DNA of 8,052 bases from NCBI GenBank assembly GCA_913043155.1, contig CAJWLY010000061.1, positions 1 to 8,052 of the forward strand, read 5' to 3'. The stretch comes from an uncultured Nitrospinaceae bacterium. GTDB lineage: Bacteria > Nitrospinota > Nitrospinia > Nitrospinales > VA-1. Numbering within the stretch: the stretch's first letter is position 1; each line of letters begins with the position of its first letter. Below the pieces are notes generated by a model, which worked only from the letters and a program-made list of their open reading frames with translations, was not told the origin of the DNA and did not search any database. Of the stretch, positions 1 through 5,499 are shown in pieces. The translations under genes and the position numbers were made by a program.

Positions 1-345
1 TTTATTCCCTGGCCTTTCCAACCGGGGCGCACTGAACTTGGCATCGACCTTGGCATCTCCGGACAAGTGACCGGACTCGACTACCTGAAGACCCTCGCCA
101 TCAGCCGCATCTTTCTCGACAACTTCGATAACCTCCAATCGTCATGGGTGACCCAGGGCCCCAAGGTCGGGCAGGTTGCTCTCTACTACGGTGCCAACGA
201 CATGGGAAGCACCATGATGGAGGAAAACGTCGTCCGTGCCGCGGGAACCATCCATTGTCTGAACGAAGAGGACATCCGGCGCATCATCATCGATGGCGGG
301 TTCATCCCCCAACGCCGCAACATGCGGTATGAATTTGTCAGCTGA
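1..345 (+). CDS. mqnC: Cyclic dehypoxanthinyl futalosine synthase (MqnC), C-terminal part, cut by window edge
   Basis: MqnC is a radical SAM [4Fe-4S] enzyme of the futalosine menaquinone pathway. It cyclises dehypoxanthine futalosine to its cyclic spiro form in the cytosol. Only the last 114 codons are in the window, open in frame from base 1, so the radical SAM CxxxCxxC motif lies off the left edge. The visible part begins FIPWPFQPGRTELG, close to the family's WPFQPGNTEL segment. It continues with NLQSSWVTQGPKVGQVAL and then GANDMGSTMMEENVV, the strongly conserved (G)ANDFGSTMxEENVV block. It ends GFIPQRRNMRYEFVS and TGA, a normal family end. The internal GTG at 67 is not the start, because conserved sequence continues upstream of it. 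The related MqnE shares the fold, but the GANDxGSTMxEENVV and GFxPxxRNxxYE ending favour MqnC. Confidence 0.92.
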   Translation, partial: FIPWPFQPGRTELGIDLGISGQVTGLDYLKTLAISRIFLDNFDNLQSSWVTQGPKVGQVALYYGANDMGSTMMEENVVRAAGTIHCLNEEDIRRIIIDGGFIPQRRNMRYEFVS

Positions 346-385
346 ATTTTAGTGGAATTGGAAGAAGCAGGCGCCGAGCACCCTT

Positions 386-405
386 CAGGCTAGCGTTTAC
401 GCCTG
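386..405. repeat. Small inverted repeat between mqnC and the recombinase
   Basis: CAGGC and GCCTG flank a 10-base loop in the 82-base gap between two convergent genes. There is no T-run on either side, so it is not a convincing intrinsic terminator. It may act as a weak convergent terminator or may be chance. The rest of the gap (346-427) shows nothing else recognisable. Confidence 0.25.
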
Positions 406-427
406 TGTCCAGGTTATTGCGCAAAAG

Positions 428-1243
428 TCAGGCTGCCCGTTTCGAATCAGGAGGCATGTGCGTAAGTGTGTGCTGTCCCAGAAGGCTTTGCAGGGCAACC
501 GGATCGACTCCCTGATTAAGCATCGAGTGGGTGAAGGATTGCCTCAGGGAATGAGGCGTAGCCTGCTTGTTCAACCCTGAGGCGATCAGGGCTTTTTTAA
601 AAAATTTTGCAACCGCGCGAGTGGTCAGTTTTTCTCCGCGATCGCTGGGGAAGAGATAGTGATTCAGGTCCTTGGTGCCAACCTGCCACGTCAGTGCACC
701 CTTGAGGCGATCCGTAAGGATGGTTGTGCGGCTTTTACGTCCGATGCCCGGTACGTAAAGTATGAACCGCTCTAGGTCTAGGTGCTCCACCTTCACCTCC
801 ACCAGCTCCGAAACCCGGAGGCCTGCGGTATAAGCCAGCTCAATCATCAGCCGGTGCTTCGGGTTCACCGTCGCAACGGCGATCCGGGTGACCTCATCGG
901 GGGTCAGGACGACCGGATTGGGCCGGTGTTTCTTTGGGCGCTTGAAGCCGGAAAGATCGAGCGAACTCCCGAACGCTTCGTGACATAAAATCTCCATCGC
1001 CGTGGCCGCTTGATCTATCGTTGAGCGGGAGAAATAGCTCGCCACCAGGTGGTTCAGGTAGTCCCGCGCGTCCTGCACCGTAACCTGTCCTAAATCCTTC
1101 GGGCGCTTGAAGCGAATGAACCCTTGTACCTGTGCAAGGTAGGCCTTGATCGTGTGCGGACGGTACCCGCATCTTTGCATATGGCTCTGGACCCTGTTGA
1201 AGAATTCGGTATGAGCGGAGGGGTGGGTTAACATTTTGTTCAT
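428..1243 (-). CDS. Tyrosine recombinase / phage-type integrase, C-terminus disrupted and catalytic Tyr missing (probable pseudogene)
   Basis: This is a site-specific recombinase of the tyrosine (Xer/phage integrase) family, 271 aa from the chosen start. That ATG at 1243 has GGAG at 1251-1254 with 7-base spacing and gives a normal N-terminus; a longer in-frame reading to 1360 lacks such support and adds 39 unlikely residues. Residues about 11-95 form the SAM-like core-binding domain (HTIKAYLAQVQGFIRF). Residues about 112-260 form the catalytic domain: TAGLRVSEL with Arg143, GIGRKSRTTIL with Lys170, and HSLRQSF with His231 and Arg234. The usual LLGH is LLGQ (254-257). The expected downstream Tyr is absent: the reading ends LLGQHTLTHMPPDSKRAA. 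A TYAHAS-stop string, the usual end of such enzymes, lies in another frame with its Tyr codon at 462-464 and stop at 447-449. This suggests a small deletion in or near the GT repeat at 466-472. As read, the protein should not cleave DNA. No integron-specific insert is seen between the HxxR region and the preceding strand, so I do not call it IntI. Confidence 0.85.
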   Translation of the reverse strand: MNKMLTHPSAHTEFFNRVQSHMQRCGYRPHTIKAYLAQVQGFIRFKRPKDLGQVTVQDARDYLNHLVASYFSRSTIDQAATAMEILCHEAFGSSLDLSGFKRPKKHRPNPVVLTPDEVTRIAVATVNPKHRLMIELAYTAGLRVSELVEVKVEHLDLERFILYVPGIGRKSRTTILTDRLKGALTWQVGTKDLNHYLFPSDRGEKLTTRAVAKFFKKALIASGLNKQATPHSLRQSFTHSMLNQGVDPVALQSLLGQHTLTHMPPDSKRAA

Positions 1244-1318
1244 AAAGTTTCTCCGAAACAGGGCGCCTTGGGCGTTTGCGACGCACGTGGGCAGATTAGC
1301 AGTGGAGTGATGGCCGGA

Positions 1319-1334
1319 TGCACAACTGCACAAC
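1319..1334. repeat. Tandem 8-bp direct repeat TGCACAAC x2
   Basis: TGCACAAC occurs twice back to back (1319-1326, 1327-1334). It lies in the untranslated leader of the recombinase, just downstream of the promoter with its -10 at 1344-1349. The reverse complement of its first seven bases, GTTGTGC, recurs at 1468-1474. It could be a recombinase or repressor binding site, or chance. Confidence 0.5.
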
Positions 1335-1343
1335 CGGTAGAAA

Positions 1344-1372
1344 ATTATAATATGGGCCAAAACTCCATTGAA
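1344..1372 (-). promoter_or_regulatory. Candidate sigma70 promoter (proximal) for the recombinase
   Basis: Reading the minus strand, there is a perfect -10 TATAAT (1349-1344) and a weak -35 TTCAAT (1372-1367) with a 17-base spacer. Transcription would start near 1337, giving a leader of about 95 bases that includes the tandem TGCACAAC repeat. It is weaker than the distal promoter because of the poor -35. Confidence 0.45.
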
Positions 1373-1400
1373 GCAGCGGGCTTGGTCCTAAAGTAAGGTT

Positions 1401-1429
1401 AATATAATCAATAGGTTATGATTGGTCAA
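1401..1429 (-). promoter_or_regulatory. Candidate strong sigma70 promoter (distal) facing the recombinase
   Basis: On the minus strand, the -35 TTGACC (1429-1424, 5 of 6 consensus) and -10 TATATT (1406-1401, 5 of 6) are separated by exactly 17 bases. It lies just after the T-rich stretch that may terminate the upstream operon and points into the recombinase gene. Transcription would start near 1394, giving a leader of about 150 bases. Confidence 0.6.
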
Positions 1430-1469
1430 GAAAAAACGCAAATAAAACAAAGGTTTTTACCATCTCTGT
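1430..1469 (-). terminator. Weak intrinsic terminator candidate after the pdxA-DUF2939 operon
   Basis: On the minus strand, ACAGA (1469-1465) can pair with TTTGT (1451-1447, one G-U). After a 3-base bulge, GGT pairs with ACC around an AAAA loop. It is followed by a T-rich tail (12 T in 17 bases, down to 1430). It sits about 45 bases past the DUF2939 stop and immediately before the recombinase promoter. The position is right, but the stem is AT-rich and bulged, so termination would be partial at best. Confidence 0.35.
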
Positions 1470-1493
1470 TGTGCGTAGGACAGGAATTGGGGG

Positions 1494-1519
1494 GTGTCAG
1501 GGTCGGACCCGGATTACAC
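1494..1519. repeat. Imperfect 26-bp inverted repeat over the end of the DUF2939 gene
   Basis: GTGT (1494-1497) and ACAC (1516-1519) flank GGGTC-G-GACCC (1500-1510). The repeat includes the TAA stop of the neighbouring gene (1514-1516). A one-base centre makes it a DNA-level near-palindrome rather than a good RNA hairpin, and no T-run follows. GGGTC/GACCC palindromes are often seen as dispersed repeats or mobile-element ends, but I cannot identify the element from one copy. Confidence 0.4.
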
Positions 1520-2089
1520 TAGGTTTGCCGGAAGTTTTAGCCGCACCAGTTTCCAGGAAAGGCCCAGACGATGCCAGTCGAGCGTAAAAGGGAGGTTGCC
1601 TTGCTTGAAACTGAGCCTGAAACTCGATAAATCTGTGAAAAAGACGTAATCGATTCGTTCGTGCAAGCTCGGAATATTCGGGCCTTCGGGTTCATAAGGT
1701 TTCTTTTGAGTGCTGGGAGGGGTTATTTGTTTTGCGGAAGTTTTATTTTCGAATGCCTGGCGGATTTGTTCGAGAAACTTCTCGGGTTTGTTAAATAGAT
1801 AGATCAATCCTGCGGGGGTTCCTATTTTTTCGGAGATTTCTTTTGAAAGGGTCAGTGAACCGAAACTGACTTGGATTCCCTCCTTTCTCAGGTTCTTTTT
1901 TAATTCTTTCGCCACCAGTTGATCCAGGTCCTTTGTGAGACCCTCTTTAAGCGGTGCCCAGTCGACACGTTCCTCCACCCCGCCCGTGTCGCCTGTTTTT
2001 AAGGCGACGTACAAATTAAACACCACGAGATAAGGCCAAAGGACGTAACATGACAGGAGAACAAAGAAGGTGATAAAAAATTTTCGCAT
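1514..2089 (-). CDS. DUF2939-like membrane-anchored protein of unknown function
   Basis: This 191-aa protein has an N-terminal hydrophobic segment at about residues 4-28 (after MRK), either a membrane anchor or an uncleaved signal. Cys14 in LLSC is a poor lipobox, so I do not call a lipoprotein. The pattern that follows resembles DUF2939: YLVVFNLYVALKTGD, then RVDWAPLKEGLTKDLDQLV, and a C-terminal FRLSFKQG...LSWKLVRLKLP, in which a model of phosphate- or ligand-free beta structure ends in 'WKL..i.LP'. A low-complexity linker rich in Pro, Lys and Thr (about 116-137) separates the halves. Most of the protein would lie outside the cytoplasmic membrane. Its start is 22 bases after the cobA-hemD stop, with no clear Shine-Dalgarno, so it is probably the last gene of that operon. 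The DUF2939 match is from memory of the family pattern. The biochemical role is unknown. Confidence 0.7.
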   Translation of the reverse strand: MRKFFITFFVLLSCYVLWPYLVVFNLYVALKTGDTGGVEERVDWAPLKEGLTKDLDQLVAKELKKNLRKEGIQVSFGSLTLSKEISEKIGTPAGLIYLFNKPEKFLEQIRQAFENKTSAKQITPPSTQKKPYEPEGPNIPSLHERIDYVFFTDLSSFRLSFKQGNLPFTLDWHRLGLSWKLVRLKLPANLV

Positions 2090-2111
2090 TTAACATGGTC
2101 CAATGTTTATT

Positions 2112-3644
2112 TTACTTTACATAAAACGCTTCAATGGCACTGACAAGAGCGTCCACGGTGTATTCTTCGGGAACAATAGCAATGCGTAGTCCGCGCTCCT
2201 CTGCGGTTTTTTTAGTGACGGGTCCGATGCAGGCAACAGTGGTTTGATTGAGAAGGGCATGGTGGTCTTTGTCGAGACGGTCCATAAAGTTGTTTACGGT
2301 CGAAGAGGAGGTGAAGGTAATGACATCAATCGTTCCCTCTTGCAATTGCTTCAGGAACTCAGGATCGGGAGTGACCGGGGCCACGGTTTGATAGGCGGGG
2401 GCCACGTCGACTGCTGCCCCCATTTTGCGTAGTGTATCCGGTAGGATTTCGCGGGCGACGGCGGCCCGTGGCAGGAGAAATTTTTTTCCTTCCACGTTTT
2501 CCTTCCCCATACTTTCGATCAGTGATTCGGCGACGAAATCTTCAGGCACGGTATCCACCCGGATGTTCAATCCGCGCACCGCGTCGGCCGTTTTGGGCCC
2601 GATCGCATACACGCGCACATCCTTGAGTTCGCGGATGTCCTTGTCCTTCTCACGGAGCCTTTGAGTAAAAAAACGGACCCCATTGACGCTGGTGAAAATA
2701 ATTCCGTCATAACTCAACAACTGTTCGAGGGCTTGGTCCAGTGGTGCCCAGTCTTTTGGGGGAATGGTCTGGATGGCGGGGCAGGGAAACGGTTCCGCTC
2801 CGCGTTCTTCGAGCATTTGAATGAGAGAGTCCGACTGCTCCTCGGCGCGGGTGGTGACGACCACCTTTCCGAAGAGTGGCAGATCCTCGTACCAGTCGGC
2901 AATAGGTTTCAGTCCAACGACTTCCCCGATGATAGTGAGCGCCGGAGGTTTGATTTTTTCTTTCGCGGCGAGATCGACAATGGTGCCTAGCGTTCCGGTC
3001 CACGTTCGCTGGCGCGACGTGGTGCCCCATTGAATGACGGCGACGGGAGTGCCCGCTGCTTTTCCAAAGTTCATCAACCGCTCGACAATGTGTGGTAGTT
3101 TGCGTGCGCCCATCAAAAAGACCAGGGTTCCCGTGCGTGCGGCGATTTTTTCCCAGTCTATGTGGATGTCTTCTTTTCCAGATTCGTTACTGCCGGTGAT
3201 GATCGTGATGGTGGATGAATGATCGCGATGGGTGAGCGGAATTCCCGCGTAGGCGGCAACGCCAACAGGCGAGGGAATACCTGGCACGACGGTGAAGCGG
3301 ACCCCTGCCTCCTTAAGCGCCTGCGTTTCTTCTCCACCGCGCCCGAAGACGAACGGGTCGCCTCCTTTGAGGCGTACGACGATTTTCCCTTTACGTGCCT
3401 TTTCGATCAGCAGAGCATTGATCGCGTTCTGGGTCAACGTCGCGTGGCCTGCCTTCTTTCCCGCGTAGATACGTTCTGCGTCGTCGCGGGCAAAGCGCAT
3501 CATGTTCCGGCCTACGAGGTGGTCGTAAACGATCACATCGGCCCGCGACAGCCAGTCTTTTCCTTTAAGAGTCAGCAGCCCCACGTCGCCGGGGCCGGCC
3601 CCGACGAGAACGACATGTCCGTTTTGTGAGCGCGAATCAGTCAT
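2112..3644 (-). CDS. cobA-hemD: Bifunctional uroporphyrinogen-III C-methyltransferase / uroporphyrinogen-III synthase (CobA-HemD fusion)
   Basis: This 510-aa fusion covers two steps at the tetrapyrrole branch point. HemD closes hydroxymethylbilane to uroporphyrinogen III. CobA (SUMT) uses two S-adenosylmethionines to make precorrin-2, leading to siroheme, cobalamin or heme d1. The SUMT domain spans about residues 8-250: VGAGPGD (14-20), RLKGGDPFVFGRGGEE (91-106), VPGIPSPVGVAAYAGIPLTHR (120-140), TGTLVFLMG (171-179) and PPALTIIGEVV (233-243). The HemD domain spans about 257-508: KVVVTTRAEEQSDSL (260-274), IIFTSVNGV (315-323), LLPRAAVAREIL (390-401), ITFTSSSTV (442-450) and CIGPVTKKTAEERG (472-485). 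Both domains look complete, and their order is that of known fusions in other bacteria. The ATG start overlaps the rsmA stop by 8 bases and has no strong Shine-Dalgarno, so translation is probably coupled. The other early heme genes (hemA, hemC, hemB) are not in this window. Confidence 0.93.
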   Translation of the reverse strand: MTDSRSQNGHVVLVGAGPGDVGLLTLKGKDWLSRADVIVYDHLVGRNMMRFARDDAERIYAGKKAGHATLTQNAINALLIEKARKGKIVVRLKGGDPFVFGRGGEETQALKEAGVRFTVVPGIPSPVGVAAYAGIPLTHRDHSSTITIITGSNESGKEDIHIDWEKIAARTGTLVFLMGARKLPHIVERLMNFGKAAGTPVAVIQWGTTSRQRTWTGTLGTIVDLAAKEKIKPPALTIIGEVVGLKPIADWYEDLPLFGKVVVTTRAEEQSDSLIQMLEERGAEPFPCPAIQTIPPKDWAPLDQALEQLLSYDGIIFTSVNGVRFFTQRLREKDKDIRELKDVRVYAIGPKTADAVRGLNIRVDTVPEDFVAESLIESMGKENVEGKKFLLPRAAVAREILPDTLRKMGAAVDVAPAYQTVAPVTPDPEFLKQLQEGTIDVITFTSSSTVNNFMDRLDKDHHALLNQTTVACIGPVTKKTAEERGLRIAIVPEEYTVDALVSAIEAFYVK

Positions 3645-4419
3645 TGTGCGAATGGACGTGGTTGGAAAGGGTGGCGAAATCTTCCAGCGACAGCGTTTCC
3701 CCGCGTCGGTTGAGGTCGATTCCGGCCAGTTCCGTCCGTCCGTTTTCTTTGCTGAACATGTTTTCCCATCCTTTCAAATTATTCTTCAACATTTTTCGTT
3801 TGTGGAGAAACGCTGCGTTTATGATGTTGAAAAATGTTTTTAAATTATCGACCTTCACCCTGGGCTGAGCCAGCGGCGTCAATGTCACCACCGACGAATC
3901 GATTTTGGGTTTTGGCGAAAAGGCGTCTTTTCCCACTTCCAGGACCCGCTCCACCTCGCAATGGAACTGCATGAATACCGAGAGCGATCCATAGTCACGG
4001 GTTCCGGGTTGTGCTGTCAGCCGGTCGACCACCTCTTTCTGTAACATTACGGTCTTGCGGACGATGTGTGACCGGTAGTGGATGAGCCGTTTCAGGATAT
4101 GCGTGGCGGCGTAGTAAGGAAGATTGGAAACCACCTGGTATCCGGCCAGCGTTCCGTAGTCATATTTCAAGGCATCGGCCTCGATGAGCCGGAAATTTTT
4201 ATTTGATCCGAACCGTCTGTTCAGCGCTAGAGAGAGCTTGGTGTCAATTTCAATCACGGTTAAGGATTCCGCCTGCTCCAGCAGGAGTTCGGTAAGGATT
4301 CCCTTCCCGGGACCAATCTCAACGACGGGCCGGTCGGAGGACACCCCGGCGAGTCGGACAATTTCCCTGGCGATACTTTCGTCGATGAGAAAATTCTGTC
4401 CCAGTGGCTGTTTTTTCAT
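3637..4419 (-). CDS. rsmA: 16S rRNA (adenine1518-N6/adenine1519-N6)-dimethyltransferase (RsmA/KsgA)
   Basis: RsmA dimethylates two adjacent adenines in the 3' terminal helix 45 of 16S rRNA, using S-adenosylmethionine, late in 30S subunit maturation. The 260-aa protein shows the whole family pattern. LGQNFLID (6-13) is the N-terminal signature and VVEIGPGKGILTELLL (32-47) is the SAM-binding motif I. VIEID (55-59) carries the ribose-binding acid, EADALKYD (80-87) contacts the adenine, and NLPYY (99-103) is the catalytic motif IV of N6-adenine methyltransferases. FSPKPKIDSSVV (167-178) and FLHKRKMLKNNL (204-215) follow, then the C-terminal RRGETLSLEDFATLSN. Length is normal. Its ATG shares one base with the pdxA stop (TAATG), and no Shine-Dalgarno is visible, so it is probably translated by re-initiation after pdxA. 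A pdxA-rsmA pair is familiar from other bacteria such as E. coli. Confidence 0.96.
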   Translation of the reverse strand: MKKQPLGQNFLIDESIAREIVRLAGVSSDRPVVEIGPGKGILTELLLEQAESLTVIEIDTKLSLALNRRFGSNKNFRLIEADALKYDYGTLAGYQVVSNLPYYAATHILKRLIHYRSHIVRKTVMLQKEVVDRLTAQPGTRDYGSLSVFMQFHCEVERVLEVGKDAFSPKPKIDSSVVTLTPLAQPRVKVDNLKTFFNIINAAFLHKRKMLKNNLKGWENMFSKENGRTELAGIDLNRRGETLSLEDFATLSNHVHSHND

Positions 4420-5423
4420 TATGAACCGGCGGGAGTGGGTTTCGCAAGTTGTGCCGCCATCCGTAACGCCCGTTTCAAGCTGTCGGGCGAAGCGGTTCCC
4501 TTCCCGGCAATGTCGAACGCCGTACCGTGGTCCACCGACGTACGGATGACAGGGAGCCCCAGGGTCACGTTCACCGCCGCCCCCTTATTGGCCATCTTGA
4601 CCGGGATCATTCCCTGATCGTGATACATTGCTACCACCGCATCGTACTGGCCCGGTTCAAGCCGAGAAAATAACGCGTCGGCGGAAAAGGGTCCAACCGC
4701 TTCGATCCCTGTACCTCGCACGGTTTCCATTGCGGGGACGATGGCGGTTTTTTCCTCTTCGCCAAAAATACCGCCATCACTACAATGTGGGTTGAACCCG
4801 GTCACGGCAATGCGCGGAGATTCCGTCACGTGATCTATCAGCCAGCGGTGAGTGAGCCTGAGGGTCGTTGCTATGCGCTCGCGGGTGATGAGCGGTTTTA
4901 CAGCATCGAGCGGAACGTGAGTGGTTACGAGCACTACGCGCAATACGTCTCCGGCCAGCATGAGCGCAACATTTTCAGCGCCGGTATATTCCGCCAGCAG
5001 TTCAGTGTGTCCCGGGTAGGCGAACCCGGCGCGGTGGATGCTTTCTTTATTTATGGGAGCGGTGGTGATGGCATCGACTCTCTGGCTCAGGGCCAGGTCG
5101 ACGGCGGTCCGGATATATTCGATGGCAACCTTTCCGCCCTCCGCTCCAGGTTGACCGATGGGAAGGCTGGCCGGAACATTGCCCAGGTTCAGTACGTCGA
5201 GGGTGCCGGGTGTGAATAAAGCTTCTTCAGGCGATGTTATCGGGCGAACGGATACCGAGGGTGCAAACTGCACGGCCGTTTTGCGCAGGCAGGCCGCGTC
5301 GCCCACGACAAGTGGGTGGCAGAACTCATGGACCGATTCATCCTGAAATATCTTGACGATAATTTCCGGGCCGACACCGGCAGGGTCGCCCATCGTAATG
5401 GCGATGCGTGGTAGGTCTTCCAA
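4419..5423 (-). CDS. pdxA: 4-hydroxythreonine-4-phosphate dehydrogenase (PdxA)
   Basis: PdxA oxidises 4-phosphohydroxy-L-threonine with NAD(P)+ in the DXP-dependent pyridoxal 5'-phosphate pathway, feeding PdxJ. It is a cytosolic metal-dependent dimer. I start it at the TTG at 5423: GGAGGA lies 9 bases upstream (5433-5438), and the product of 334 aa begins with the residues EDLPRIAITMGDPAGVGPE after Met, aligned with known N-termini. A longer reading from the TTG at 5450 has no Shine-Dalgarno and would start upstream of this one. Motifs in the 334-aa numbering: MGDPAGVGPE (11-20), APINKESIHRAG (122-133), PGHTELLAEY (137-146). The metal ligands are likely His169 (THVPL), His213 (NPHC) and His268 (YHDQG). 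SVDHGTAFDIAGKG (296-309) closes the active site. It starts a tightly packed block with rsmA and cobA-hemD, 76 bases after pckA. Confidence 0.95.
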   Translation of the reverse strand: MEDLPRIAITMGDPAGVGPEIIVKIFQDESVHEFCHPLVVGDAACLRKTAVQFAPSVSVRPITSPEEALFTPGTLDVLNLGNVPASLPIGQPGAEGGKVAIEYIRTAVDLALSQRVDAITTAPINKESIHRAGFAYPGHTELLAEYTGAENVALMLAGDVLRVVLVTTHVPLDAVKPLITRERIATTLRLTHRWLIDHVTESPRIAVTGFNPHCSDGGIFGEEEKTAIVPAMETVRGTGIEAVGPFSADALFSRLEPGQYDAVVAMYHDQGMIPVKMANKGAAVNVTLGLPVIRTSVDHGTAFDIAGKGTASPDSLKRALRMAAQLAKPTPAGS

Positions 5424-5432
5424 TGGCCGGTG

Positions 5433-5438
5433 TCCTCC
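5433..5438 (-). promoter_or_regulatory. Shine-Dalgarno GGAGGA deciding the pdxA TTG start
   Basis: On the minus strand GGAGGA stands 9 bases before the TTG at 5423-5421. It lies inside a longer in-frame reading that opens at another TTG (5450), so its position argues for the downstream start, which also gives the usual PdxA length. Confidence 0.7.
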
Positions 5439-5499
5439 AAAAGCCTTCAAGCCTGTCTGTCGGTGGGTGGAACCCCCGCCCGCCGGAGAGATCGTTGAA

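Larger units (their letters stand above)
1244..1513. other. AT-rich 270-base intergenic region upstream of the recombinase
   Basis: No coding sequence is supported here. The region holds the recombinase leader, a tandem 8-bp repeat, two minus-strand promoter candidates, a terminator-like hairpin and an imperfect inverted repeat, each listed separately. It is visibly more AT-rich around 1340-1460 than the genes on either side, as expected for a promoter region or a foreign insertion boundary. Confidence 0.6.

Noticed and set aside
428..1243. Recombinase as an integron integrase with attI/attC sites
   Set aside because: No IntI-specific insert in the catalytic domain, no GTTRRRY core sites in suitable pairs and no cassette array in the window.
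894..1286. 130-codon minus-strand reading overlapping the recombinase
   Set aside because: Shadow of the recombinase in another frame; Arg/Pro-rich and without a domain.
2707..3030. 107-codon minus-strand reading within cobA-hemD
   Set aside because: Out-of-frame shadow of a well-supported gene; composition is His/Arg/Pro-rich and has no domain.
5461..5499. GC-rich stretch between pckA and pdxA as a terminator or G-quadruplex
   Set aside because: Only a mismatched 6-bp stem (GGCGGG/CCCACC) can be drawn, there is no U-tract, and the G-runs are too few for a canonical quadruplex.
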